Source: Pseudomonas koreensis
Lineage (GTDB): Bacteria; Pseudomonadota; Gammaproteobacteria; Pseudomonadales; Pseudomonadaceae
Direction of reading: 5' to 3'
Length of the DNA: 64,000 bases
Assembly (NCBI RefSeq): GCF_025447595.1
Contig: NZ_JAOEJU010000007.1
Coordinates: 62,001-126,000 of the forward strand
Shown: positions 9,136 to 17,032 of the stretch, in pieces
How positions within the stretch are numbered: the stretch's first letter is position 1
How the letters are laid out: each line of letters begins with the position of its first letter
Notes under the pieces: generated by a model
What the model was told of the DNA's origin: nothing
What the model saw: the letters and a program-made list of their open reading frames with translations, nothing else
Databases searched by the model: none
Position numbers and translations under genes: made by a program

Positions 9136-10184
9136 GCAGTTTCAAGATCGGCAACCGCCAGATCGGTGCCGATGCGCCGCCGTTCATCATCGCTGAAATG
9201 AGCGGCAACCATAACCAGTCGCTGGACGTCGCCTTGCAGATTGTCGAAGCGGCGGCAAAGGCCGGGGCGCACGCCTTGAAGCTGCAAACCTACACCGCCG
9301 AAACCATGACCCTGGATCTGGCTGAAGGCGAATTCTTCATCAAGGATCCGAACAGTCTGTGGGCGGGCACCTCGCTCTACGACCTGTATGAAAAGGCCCA
9401 TACGCCTTGGGAATGGCATGCGCCGATCTTCGCCCGTGCCAAGGAACTGGGCATGCTCGCGTTTTCGACGCCGTTCGACGACAGCGCCGTGGACTTCCTT
9501 GAAAGCCTCGACGTGCCGGCGTACAAGATCGCCAGTTTCGAGAACACCGATCTGCCGCTGATTCGCCGCGTGGCCGCGACCGGCAAGCCGCTGATCATTT
9601 CCACCGGCATGGCCAGCATCGCCGAACTCGACGAAACCGTGCGCGCTGCCCGCGAGGCCGGGTGCAAGGATCTGGTGCTGCTCAAATGCACCAGCACCTA
9701 CCCGGCGACCCCGATCAATAGCAACGTGCGCACGATCCCGCATCTGCGTGAGCTGTTTGGCTGTGAGGTTGGTCTGTCCGATCATTCGATGGGCGTTGGC
9801 GTATCGGTGGCGGCGGTGGCGTTGGGCGCGACCGTGGTGGAAAAACACTTCACCCTCGACCGCTCAGCGGGTGGGGTGGATGCCAGTTTCTCGCTGGAAC
9901 CGGCGGAACTGGCCAGTCTGGTGGTGGAGACCGAACGCGCCTGGCAGGCAATGGGCCAAGTGCATTACGGCGTGACCGAGGCTGAGAAAAAGTCGCTGGT
10001 CTACCGTCGGTCGCTGTACGTCACGGCCGATATGGCGGCCGGTGAACCCTTCACGGCGGCCAACCTGCGCGCCATTCGTCCCGGTCTCGGTCTGCCGCCC
10101 AAGCACACCGATGCCGTCCTCGGGCGCCGCGCGCGCCAGCCAATCAAACGCGGTACACCGCTGGACTGGTCTTTGGTCGAATGA
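9132..10184 (+). CDS. pseI: Pseudaminic acid synthase, PseI
   Basis: This 350-aa enzyme condenses 2,4-diacetamido-2,4,6-trideoxy-L-altrose with phosphoenolpyruvate to form pseudaminic acid. The NeuB-type barrel shows IIAEMSGNHNQSLD, ALKLQTYTAETMTL, ISTGMAS and GLSDHSMGVGVSVAAVALGA. A C-terminal SAF (antifreeze-like) domain covers about residues 290-350. It overlaps the preceding gene by four bases and is the last gene of the tightly coupled pseB-to-pseI run. Sialic and legionaminic synthases are close relatives; the PseBCFG partners support PseI. Confidence 0.94.
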   Translation: MSSFKIGNRQIGADAPPFIIAEMSGNHNQSLDVALQIVEAAAKAGAHALKLQTYTAETMTLDLAEGEFFIKDPNSLWAGTSLYDLYEKAHTPWEWHAPIFARAKELGMLAFSTPFDDSAVDFLESLDVPAYKIASFENTDLPLIRRVAATGKPLIISTGMASIAELDETVRAAREAGCKDLVLLKCTSTYPATPINSNVRTIPHLRELFGCEVGLSDHSMGVGVSVAAVALGATVVEKHFTLDRSAGGVDASFSLEPAELASLVVETERAWQAMGQVHYGVTEAEKKSLVYRRSLYVTADMAAGEPFTAANLRAIRPGLGLPPKHTDAVLGRRARQPIKRGTPLDWSLVE

Positions 10185-10367
10185 CCCGATCTGTTACCGA
10201 TTCGGCAAAATAGCGTGACCTGCGAGTCATAACGCGCATCTTCACTGTATTGTAATGACCGGGGAGATGGCGCCTGGCCCGTTTTCGGTTCCAGTGATAG
10301 CCCTTTGCGCTCCCCGTGGCTGCCCGTTGTGGCGGCCGTTTTCTGTTTGTCGGCGCCCCTCGAATCC

Positions 10368-10396
10368 TTGCGAGCGGTGGTATTGGGCTGTTTATT
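10368..10396 (+). promoter_or_regulatory. Possible sigma-70 promoter for the ketoacyl synthase gene
   Basis: TTGCGA (10368-10373), a 17-base spacer and TTTATT (10391-10396) lie just before the SD GGAAGCC and ATG 10411. Each hexamer matches the consensus at four of six positions. The 226-base gap 10185-10410 otherwise holds no recognisable gene, and no GG-N10-GC site was seen there. Confidence 0.3.
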
Positions 10397-10410
10397 ATTG
10401 GGAAGCCGTA

Positions 10411-11337
10411 ATGATTGGCATAAAAAGCATTGCGAGCTACGTTCCTGTAGCCGGCGTGGACAATTACGCACAAGGTGCAAAATTCGAGAAGGATGAAGAA
10501 TTCATCCTCGGCAAGATCGGTTCGGCCTTCCTGCCACGTAAAGATGCAGAACAGGAAACTTCCGATCTGTGCGTTGAAGCGGCCAATGCGCTGTTTGCCA
10601 GTAACCCGGAACTGAAGCGTGAATCCATCGATGCGCTGATCGTCGTCACCCAGAACGGTGACGAAGAAGGCCTGCCGCATACCGCTGCAATCGTGCAGGA
10701 CAAACTGGGTCTGCCGACCAATGTTGCGGCGTTCGACATTTCCCTGGGCTGCTCCGGCTACGTCTACGGCATCTACGCGATCAAGGGCTTCATGGAAGCC
10801 GCCGGCCTGAAAAACGGTCTGCTGATCACCGCTGACCCGTATTCGAAGATCGTCGATCCGGAAGATCGCAACACCACCATGCTGTTCGGCGACGCCGCCA
10901 CCGCGACCTGGATGGGCGAAGACCCGGTCTGGGCGTTGGGCAAGGCCAAGTTCGGCACTGACGGTTCCGGCGCACCGCACCTGAAAGTCACCGATGGCGT
11001 GTTCTTCATGAACGGCCGTCAGGTGTTCAACTTTGCGCTGCTCAAAGTGCCGGCGCACTTGCACGAACTGCTCGACGATTCCGGCCTGAAGGCCGATGAC
11101 ATCGATGCTTTCTGCATTCACCAGGGCAGTGCGGCGATTGTCGATGCCGTGGCGCGGCGCTTCGAAGGCGAGCCGGAGAAGTTCATCAAGGACATGGTCG
11201 AGACCGGTAACACCGTGTCGTCCAGTGTGCCGCTGCTGCTGGAAAAGCACGTGATGGATTCTGACTGGAATCGCATTGCGATCAGTGGTTTCGGTGTCGG
11301 TCTGTCGTGGGGTTCGGCGATTATTTATCGTCCTTGA
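10411..11337 (+). CDS. Ketoacyl-ACP synthase III (FabH-like) of the flagellin glycosylation island
   Basis: This 308-aa thiolase-fold protein has the KAS III triad: C114 in DISLGCSGYVYG, H237 in FCIHQGSAA and N267 in GNTVSSSVP. The usual HQAN around the histidine is HQGS here, which marks it as a paralogue rather than housekeeping FabH. ATG 10411 follows the SD GGAAGCC; an upstream in-frame ATG at 10255 gives an implausible Cys/Arg/Trp-rich leader. A KAS III gene also accompanies flagellin glycosylation genes in P. syringae, whose glycan carries a 3-hydroxybutyryl group. Here it may make a short acyl group for a sugar amine. It ends in a strong terminator. Confidence 0.85.
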   Translation: MIGIKSIASYVPVAGVDNYAQGAKFEKDEEFILGKIGSAFLPRKDAEQETSDLCVEAANALFASNPELKRESIDALIVVTQNGDEEGLPHTAAIVQDKLGLPTNVAAFDISLGCSGYVYGIYAIKGFMEAAGLKNGLLITADPYSKIVDPEDRNTTMLFGDAATATWMGEDPVWALGKAKFGTDGSGAPHLKVTDGVFFMNGRQVFNFALLKVPAHLHELLDDSGLKADDIDAFCIHQGSAAIVDAVARRFEGEPEKFIKDMVETGNTVSSSVPLLLEKHVMDSDWNRIAISGFGVGLSWGSAIIYRP

Positions 11338-11360
11338 ATCCGCAAAGAGCGACGGATACA

Positions 11361-11400
11361 AAAATAGCGTTCAAGGGTTAACCTTGAACGCTATTTTTTT
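11361..11400 (+). terminator. Rho-independent terminator after the ketoacyl synthase gene
   Basis: AAAATAGCGTTCAAGG (11361-11376) pairs perfectly with CCTTGAACGCTATTTT (11382-11397) around a 5-base GTTAA loop and runs into a T tract ending at 11400. This 16-bp stem closes the transcript 24 bases before the next gene. Confidence 0.9.
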
Positions 11401-11423
11401 GCCTGAAGGGAGCGCGAGGCACC

Positions 11424-12716
11424 ATGAACGAGTTTTTCCAGGCCAATGCTGAAGTCATCGAACGACGCTGGCCGACGCTGTTCGCACGATTGCTGACCGA
11501 AGACAGTTCGGCAATCGAGGCCGAGCTGACGCAAGGGCTGGGCTCGACGCTGAGCATTGGCGGCATTCAGCTCACCAGCCGGCATGACCGTGTCCGCGAG
11601 GCGCAGATTCAGGCCGCCAACCTGCCGGCGGACAAGCCGCAGCTGCATGTCTACGGCACCGGCCTCGGGGATTTGCCCACGGTGTTGCTGGAGCGCGCCG
11701 GGCTTGAGCGCTTGTATGTGCACATCCTCAACGGCGCGCTGTTCGCTCTGGTGCTGCAATTGCTCGATCAGCGGGAGTGGCTGCAGGATCCGCGGGTTGA
11801 ATTGCTCTACGCCGGCGACCTGCCCGACATCTGTACGCCATTCTTCGCATTGCCTGCCGAGATGCTGTTGGCCGATGACTTCAACGCAAAGATCCGTGAT
11901 CGGCTGGTCAGCGAGGTGCACCTGAGCTTCAACAACCGTGAGTTCGATCCGCAGTCACCGTTCATTCAGCAGCGTCTGCAGGATTGCTTGCCGGTATTGC
12001 TCGCCGACGACGATGTGGCGACGCTGTTCGGAACCTGTGCCGGTCGGGAGATTTATGTGATCGGTACCGGGCCGACACTCGAGCAGCATTTCGAGCGACT
12101 GGCCGCCATTCGCGAGCAAGACGAGCGCCCGCTGTTCATTTGCGTCGATACCGCTTACCGGCCGCTGCGCGAGCACGGGATCGTGCCCGACTATGTGGTG
12201 AGCATCGATCAGCGCATCAGCTTTCGGCATTTGCCATTCGAGGAGTCCGACGGCATCCCGCTGGTGTATCTGCCCATGAGTGATCCCGAGGTGCTGAGGG
12301 CCTGGAAGGGCAAACGTTATGGCGGTTACTCGGCCAGTCCGGTCTATGCGGCATTGCGTGAGCAGCACCCGAGGGCGCTGCTGCATGTGGGCGGTAGTGT
12401 GATTCACCCGGCCGTGGATCTGGCGGTGAAAATGGGCGCTGCACGCATCACGCTGTTCGGCGCCGATTTTGCCTTCCCGATGAACAAGACCCATGCCGGC
12501 TGGAACGACGGGGACCTTGGGCCGTCGGTGAATCAGGCTCGGCACTGGGTGCGTGACGGGTATGGCCAGCGCGTCAGTACCCAGCTCAATTTTCGCGGTT
12601 ATCTGTGCGTGCTGGAGCGATACATCGCCGGTCAGCCGCAGGTGGCGTTTTTCAACAGCAGCCGCGCGGGCGCGCAGATTGCCGGTACCGCGTTCAATCA
12701 GGAGTTTGTGCAATGA
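11424..12716 (+). CDS. Maf-like motility-associated glycosyltransferase (DUF115 / MptE-like)
   Basis: This 430-aa protein has a central DUF115 domain with IYVIGTGPTLEQHFERLAAI (about 210-230), FICVDTAYRPLREHGIVPDYVVSID and ITLFGADFAFPMNKTHAG. In Campylobacter, Helicobacter and Aeromonas, Maf proteins are needed to attach pseudaminic acid to flagellin, so this is the best candidate for the Pse transferase here. A terminator just upstream implies its own promoter. It overlaps the following small gene by four bases. The domain call is firm; the acceptor and donor are inferred from context. Confidence 0.85.
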   Translation: MNEFFQANAEVIERRWPTLFARLLTEDSSAIEAELTQGLGSTLSIGGIQLTSRHDRVREAQIQAANLPADKPQLHVYGTGLGDLPTVLLERAGLERLYVHILNGALFALVLQLLDQREWLQDPRVELLYAGDLPDICTPFFALPAEMLLADDFNAKIRDRLVSEVHLSFNNREFDPQSPFIQQRLQDCLPVLLADDDVATLFGTCAGREIYVIGTGPTLEQHFERLAAIREQDERPLFICVDTAYRPLREHGIVPDYVVSIDQRISFRHLPFEESDGIPLVYLPMSDPEVLRAWKGKRYGGYSASPVYAALREQHPRALLHVGGSVIHPAVDLAVKMGAARITLFGADFAFPMNKTHAGWNDGDLGPSVNQARHWVRDGYGQRVSTQLNFRGYLCVLERYIAGQPQVAFFNSSRAGAQIAGTAFNQEFVQ

Positions 12717-12979
12717 CTGCGCTGCAAAGTTGGGTCGACGAATGCCACCAGTGCGCCGGATTGTTCCGCCTGGGGCGTGATGTCGAGGCCGCGTTGACCA
12801 TGGTCGATGTGTTCGAGGGTGCACAGCAGTCTTTGCTGTCGGCCGGCGCACAGACACAGCAGGCCTGGGCGCAGTTGCTCACGCAAATGCTCGAATGTCA
12901 GGAGCGTCAGGACTGGTTGGGACTTGCCGATTTCATGGAGTACGAGTTGATTCAATTGCTGGAAGAGTCGTCCGCCTGA
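12713..12979 (+). CDS. Small conserved-looking protein of unknown function, coupled to the Maf-like gene
   Basis: This 88-aa, acidic, probably all-helical protein (MTALQSWVDECHQCAGLFRL at the N-terminus) has no recognisable domain. ATG 12713 overlaps the stop of the Maf-like gene (ATGA), so translation is coupled. GC content and codon use match the neighbours. Its size and composition resemble secretion-chaperone-type helical proteins such as FliT, but I see no direct homology. It could be a partner of the Maf-like transferase. Function unknown. Confidence 0.65.
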   Translation: MTALQSWVDECHQCAGLFRLGRDVEAALTMVDVFEGAQQSLLSAGAQTQQAWAQLLTQMLECQERQDWLGLADFMEYELIQLLEESSA

Positions 12980-13115
12980 AGACGGTCGAAGGCGCTGGCC
13001 CGCAGGTTTGCGCCACGGACGGTTTTATGACGTCATTTTTTCGAAGGTAAAGTGCTGCTAAGTCTTTGTTTTCTAGGGGGTGGCAGGTTGATGGCAAATT
13101 TTTTCAAAAAAGCCC

Positions 13116-13142
13116 TCAAGCAACCTCCAAACCCGACGATAA
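13116..13142 (+). promoter_or_regulatory. Sigma-28 (FliA) promoter of fliC
   Basis: TCAA at 13116-13119, 15 bases, then GACGATAA at 13135-13142 match the flagellar consensus TAAA-N15-GCCGATAA with one mismatch in each element. The start of transcription would be near 13150, giving a leader of about 70 bases before ATG 13223. FliA is encoded at 42309-43049. Confidence 0.75.
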
Positions 13143-13222
13143 CTATTACGAAGGTTCTCTAGGCCATACCCGGCGGTTGCCAGGGCCGGAAGCCGCAGTA
13201 CCCAACCAACGAGGAATTCGTC

Positions 13223-14074
13223 ATGGCTTTAACAGTAAACACCAACACCACGTCGTTGAACGTTCAGAAAAACCTGAACCGCGCTTCCGACGCTCTGTCG
13301 ACTTCGATGCAGCGCCTGTCTTCCGGCCTGAAAATCAACAGCGCTAAAGACGACGCCGCTGGCCTGCAGATCTCCAACCGTATGTCTTCCCAGATCCGCG
13401 GTAACACCCAGGCAATCCAGAACGCCAACGACGGTATCTCCGTTGCCCAGACCGCTGAAGGCGCTCTGCAAGCTACTACCGACATCCTGCAGCGTATGCG
13501 TGAACTGGCTGTTAAAGCACGTAACGGTACCAACGGCACTGCTGACCAGACCGCTACCAACGCTGAATTCGCTCAGATGTCCGACGAGATCACCCGTATC
13601 TCGGCTTCGACCAACCTGAACGGCAAAAACCTGCTGGACGGTTCGGCTGGTACTGTAACCCTGCAAGTGGGTGCAAACACCGGTTCGGCTAACCACATCG
13701 ACCTGGTACTGAGCTCCAAGTTCGACGCCGTCAGCCTGTCGGTTGGTAGCGGTACTCTGTCCCTGACCGGTGCTACCGTAACTGGCGCTTCGCAGAACAT
13801 CGACAACGCGATCACTGCAATCGACGCCGCTATCGCTGCAATCGGTGCAACTCGTGCCAGCCTGGGTGCTTCGCAAAACCGTCTGACCAGCACCATCCAG
13901 AACTTGCAGAACATCACCGAGAACACCACTGCTGCACAAGGTCGCGTACAAGATACCGACTTCGCCGCAGAGACTGCTAACCTGACCAAGCAGCAAACCC
14001 TGCAACAGGCTTCGACCTCTGTTCTGGCTCAAGCCAACCAACTGCCTTCCGCTGTACTGAAGCTGCTTCAGTAA
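13223..14074 (+). CDS. fliC: Flagellin, FliC
   Basis: This 283-aa filament subunit is exported through the flagellar type III system. Conserved D0/D1 helices are at both ends: N-terminal LTVNTNTTSLNVQKNLNRAS and C-terminal NLTKQQTLQQASTSVLAQAN ending in LPSAVLKLLQ. The middle (about 140-200) is short and Ser/Thr-rich, the surface domain where glycans would attach. ATG 13223 follows GAGGAA. Codon use is richer in GCT/CGT-type codons than in the neighbours, consistent with very high expression. A sigma-28 promoter precedes it and a terminator follows. Confidence 0.97.
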   Translation: MALTVNTNTTSLNVQKNLNRASDALSTSMQRLSSGLKINSAKDDAAGLQISNRMSSQIRGNTQAIQNANDGISVAQTAEGALQATTDILQRMRELAVKARNGTNGTADQTATNAEFAQMSDEITRISASTNLNGKNLLDGSAGTVTLQVGANTGSANHIDLVLSSKFDAVSLSVGSGTLSLTGATVTGASQNIDNAITAIDAAIAAIGATRASLGASQNRLTSTIQNLQNITENTTAAQGRVQDTDFAAETANLTKQQTLQQASTSVLAQANQLPSAVLKLLQ

Positions 14075-14091
14075 TTTCGGAATGAGTTTTA

Positions 14092-14126
14092 GCGGGGGAG
14101 TGCGCTTGCGTGCTCTCTCGCTTTTT
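14092..14126 (+). terminator. Probable terminator after fliC
   Basis: GCGGGGGAGTGC (14092-14103) can pair along its full length, with four G-T pairs, with GTGCTCTCTCGC (14110-14121), followed by TTTTT at 14122-14126. It lies 17 bases after the fliC stop and would limit read-through into flaG. Confidence 0.7.
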
Positions 14127-14145
14127 ACGTTATGAGGTGATGAGC

Positions 14146-14502
14146 ATGGACATGAGCGTCAAGCTTAACGTGTCTTATCCGGCTCCCAAGCCAGCCAATA
14201 CCGTCACCGACAAACCGTCGGAGACCAAGCCTCAGACCGTTGATGCTGTTCCTGCCTCGAAAAAGAGCCAGGAAGCGGATGAGACCAAGCTGAAGCTGGC
14301 GGTGCAGGAGATCGAGAAGTTCGTTCAGTCGATCAAGCGCAATCTGGAATTCTCGATCGACGAGCATTCCGGCAAGGTCATCGTCAAGGTGATCGCGAGC
14401 GAGACGGGCGAGGTCGTACGACAGATCCCCTCCGCAGAAGCCCTCAAGCTGGCAGACAGCCTCGCCAACGCAAGTCACGTGTTGTTCGACGCCAAAGTCT
14501 GA
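14146..14502 (+). CDS. flaG: Flagellar protein FlaG
   Basis: This 118-aa protein has a low-complexity, Pro/Lys/Thr-rich N-terminal half followed by the conserved FlaG domain with FSIDEHSGKVIVKVI and GEVVRQIPSAEALKLADSL. FlaG proteins influence filament length and always sit near fliC and fliD. Start ATG 14146 lies seven bases after GAGG; ATG 14140 is too close to that SD. Located between fliC and fliD, as in other pseudomonads. Confidence 0.9.
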   Translation: MDMSVKLNVSYPAPKPANTVTDKPSETKPQTVDAVPASKKSQEADETKLKLAVQEIEKFVQSIKRNLEFSIDEHSGKVIVKVIASETGEVVRQIPSAEALKLADSLANASHVLFDAKV

Positions 14503-14582
14503 TAGCTGGCATGAATAGTGTTTGAAGTTCTTTAGACGCAGGTATTGGTCAAAAGACTGGCAACAACCCAAGGGAGATGCAC

Positions 14583-16025
14583 ATGGCAAGTCCAATTTTA
14601 CCGGGTTCGGGCCTGGGTTCCGGCCTGGACATCGGTGCGATCGTTACTGCGCTGGTCAACGCTGACAAATCGCCGAAGCAAACGCAGATCGATAACCAGA
14701 CCAAAACCAACACGCTGAAAATTTCCGGTGTGGGTGCTCTGAAGAGCGCGCTGACCACCTTTCAGGCGGCATTGGCCACTCTGGGCAGCAAGACCAATCC
14801 CGCATTCGCTGGCTACACGGCGACATCGAGCGTGCCTGGAACGCTGACTGTAACCTCCGATAACACTGCGGTTTCGGGCTCTTACAGCGTTGTCGTGAAA
14901 GAACTGGCTACCGGTTCGAAGGTCGCCTCTGCAGCCTTTGCCGGCGGTGCATCCAGTGCCATTCCGAGTGGTACCCTGAAAATCAGTCAGAATGGCACTG
15001 ATTACAATGTCACCATCCCGGCCAATGCCACCTTGCAGAGCACGCGTGATGCGATCAACAAGGCCCAGGGCAGCAATGGTATTTCCGCCAACATCGTGAC
15101 CGACGCCACTGGCGCTTCTCGTCTGGTGATCGGTTCGAACAAGACCGGTGCGGGTTCCGATCTCTCTGTCAGCGGTATTGCCGGTCTGGAAATCGATGGC
15201 AGCAAAGTCATGTCGGCTACGCCGGCGGCGGGTGATTCCGGTTCTGTGGGGGCGCTCGCCAAGGATGCATCCCTGACTATCGATGGTCTGGCAGTCACCA
15301 GCAAGAGCAACACGGTTACCGGTGCGATCAGTGGCATGACCCTGAATCTGGTAGCTGCCAGCACGACGCCGTCCACGGTTACCGTTGATACCAATACCAA
15401 AGGGCTGCAGACGTCGCTTCAGCAGTTCGTCGATGCCTACAATTCGCTCAAGACCACCGTTGACAGCCTGTCCAAGGCCACGCCGGATGAAGACGGCAAG
15501 CTGACCGTGCAGGCGGCGTTCACTGGCGATTCCTTGCCGCGTTCGTTGATCGCGAGCATTCGCGCCGAGTTTACCGGCGCGGGCGCGGGTGGCTCGATGG
15601 CCTATTTGTCGGAAGTGGGGATCATGACCGACTCCATTACCGGTAACCTGAAGCTCGACACCACTGCCTTCAACAAGGCCATGGCGGCTCCGGGGGCAAC
15701 GGGTCAGGTACAGCAGTTGTTCAGTGGTACCAATGACACCAACGGTCTGCTGGCGCGCATGAGCAAGGCGGTCGACCCGTATCTCAAGACATCGGCCGAT
15801 GGCAAGACTCAAGGCCTGCTGGATCAGCGGCTGACGATCCTGAATGCCAATAGCCGGACGATCACCGATCAGCAAAAAGCGCTGGATGTCCGTGTGGCCA
15901 ACCTGACCAAGACGTTGACTGCCAAGTACAACGCCATGGACTTGCTGGTAGGGCAAATGAAAGCGACGGCGAGCAACATTACTTCGTTCTTCAGCTCGCT
16001 GAACGCTCAGCAATCTGCGAAGTAA
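14583..16025 (+). CDS. fliD: Flagellar filament capping protein FliD (HAP2)
   Basis: This 480-aa cap protein assembles flagellin at the filament tip. The N-terminus ILPGSGLGSGLDIGAIVTAL is the FliD_N signature, the middle is a Ser/Thr/Ala-rich variable region, and the C-terminus (about 230-480) has FliD_C features such as LQTSLQQFVDAYNSLKTTVD and RLTILNANSRTITDQQKALD. ATG 14583 was chosen because AGGGAG ends six bases upstream; ATG 14577 abuts it. A terminator follows directly. Confidence 0.95.
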   Translation: MASPILPGSGLGSGLDIGAIVTALVNADKSPKQTQIDNQTKTNTLKISGVGALKSALTTFQAALATLGSKTNPAFAGYTATSSVPGTLTVTSDNTAVSGSYSVVVKELATGSKVASAAFAGGASSAIPSGTLKISQNGTDYNVTIPANATLQSTRDAINKAQGSNGISANIVTDATGASRLVIGSNKTGAGSDLSVSGIAGLEIDGSKVMSATPAAGDSGSVGALAKDASLTIDGLAVTSKSNTVTGAISGMTLNLVAASTTPSTVTVDTNTKGLQTSLQQFVDAYNSLKTTVDSLSKATPDEDGKLTVQAAFTGDSLPRSLIASIRAEFTGAGAGGSMAYLSEVGIMTDSITGNLKLDTTAFNKAMAAPGATGQVQQLFSGTNDTNGLLARMSKAVDPYLKTSADGKTQGLLDQRLTILNANSRTITDQQKALDVRVANLTKTLTAKYNAMDLLVGQMKATASNITSFFSSLNAQQSAK

Positions 16026-16040
16026 CATGCAAGAGCGACA

Positions 16041-16078
16041 AAAACCCGGCTACGCTTTCGAGCGTGCGCCGGGTTTTT
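16041..16078 (+). terminator. Rho-independent terminator after fliD
   Basis: AAAACCCGGC (16041-16050) pairs with GCCGGGTTTT (16068-16077). Inside it ACGCT and AGCGT pair around a TTCG tetraloop. A T run follows. It separates fliD from fliS. Confidence 0.88.
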
Positions 16079-16154
16079 GTCTTATGGTCTAAAGTTTTTC
16101 GACTCGCTGGCGATACACTGTTCATACGAGTCATTGTGGCAAATGAGGTAGAAC

Positions 16155-16553
16155 ATGAATCCGATGTTAGCCCTTCGGCAATACCAGAAAGTAGGTGCGC
16201 ACGCTCAGACATCTGAAGCCAGCCCTCATCGTCTGGTGCAAATGCTGATGGAAGGCGGTCTGGACCGTATCGCCCAGGCCAAGGGTGCGATCGAGCGCAA
16301 GGACATTCCTGCCAAGTGCACGTCGATCAGCAAGGCCATCGGCATCGTCAGCGGACTGCGCGAAGGTCTGGATCTGGAGAATTCCGCGGACACGCTGGCT
16401 GATCTGGACGGTCTTTACATCTACATGATGAAGCGTCTCGCCGAGGCGAACATCAGCAGCGATCCGCGCATTCTTGATGAGGTTGCCGGCTTGCTGAGCA
16501 CCGTCAAGGAAGGCTGGGATGCGATCGCGCCTGCGCCCGCTCCGCAGTTCTGA
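16155..16553 (+). CDS. fliS: Flagellar export chaperone FliS
   Basis: This 132-aa helical chaperone binds the flagellin C-terminus in the cytoplasm to prevent early polymerisation. Visible family features are LALRQYQKVGAHAQTSEASP, PHRLVQMLMEGGLDRIAQAK and LDGLYIYMMKRLAEANISSD. Length and position after fliD fit FliS. The fliT start is 10 bases downstream. Confidence 0.95.
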   Translation: MNPMLALRQYQKVGAHAQTSEASPHRLVQMLMEGGLDRIAQAKGAIERKDIPAKCTSISKAIGIVSGLREGLDLENSADTLADLDGLYIYMMKRLAEANISSDPRILDEVAGLLSTVKEGWDAIAPAPAPQF

Positions 16554-16563
16554 GGAGATCACC

Positions 16564-16860
16564 ATGAGTCTTGTATTGCAGCGAATCGAAGAAACCCGAG
16601 CAGCGTTGGTCGGCGCCCTGGCCGAGCGCAACTGGGAGGCGATCGGTCAACTGGATCTCGATTGCCGTTCCTGCATGGAAGATGTATTGAGTGAGGCTTC
16701 GGTGGACGAGGTCGCGTTGCGCGATAACCTTGAGGAGTTGCTGCATGTCTACAAGCAGCTGCTTGAAGTTGCCATGGGTGAGCGTCAGGCGATAGTCGAC
16801 GAGATGTCGCAGATCACCCAAGCGCAGAACGCGGCAAAGGTTTACCATCTGTTTGGTTAA
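16564..16860 (+). CDS. fliT: FliT-like flagellar chaperone
   Basis: This 98-aa helical protein (QRIEETRAALVGALAERNWE, then LEELLHVYKQLLEVAMGE) is in the fliT position directly after fliS. FliT proteins chaperone the cap protein FliD. ATG 16564 follows GAGGAG at good spacing. Sequence similarity in this family is low, so the call relies mainly on size, helix content and gene order. GGTTAATTAACC, a 12-base palindrome, covers its stop codon. Confidence 0.8.
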   Translation: MSLVLQRIEETRAALVGALAERNWEAIGQLDLDCRSCMEDVLSEASVDEVALRDNLEELLHVYKQLLEVAMGERQAIVDEMSQITQAQNAAKVYHLFG

Positions 16861-16897
16861 TTAACCCTCAGTTAATCCAGACATGTGCGCCATAAAT

Positions 16898-16926
16898 TTG
16901 ACTGTGCACGGTTTTTTGACTTAACT
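16898..16926 (+). promoter_or_regulatory. Possible sigma-70 promoter of fleQ
   Basis: TTGACT (16898-16903) and TTAACT (16921-16926) are spaced by 17 bases upstream of fleQ. The -35 is good and the -10 weak. In P. aeruginosa fleQ is transcribed by sigma-70, which fits the absence of a GG-N10-GC site here. Confidence 0.35.
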
Positions 16927-17032
16927 AGTGGCTGTTTTCAGATTTCAGGCGTCTACAGGCACAAGGTGTCCTGCAAGCGTCTCGCTTGCCCCTCATTTTG
17001 GGCATTGAGTTGACTAGGGAAGTTGCTATTGC

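Noticed and set aside
10255..10410. N-terminal extension of the ketoacyl synthase from ATG 10255
   Set aside because: The added 52 residues are Cys/Arg/Trp-rich and unlike the KAS III family. ATG 10411 has a proper SD and starts the conserved fold.
13050..13078. TAAAG with downstream GTTTTCTA as the fliC sigma-28 promoter
   Set aside because: The -10 match is poor. TCAA-N15-GACGATAA at 13116-13142 is much better and closer to the gene.
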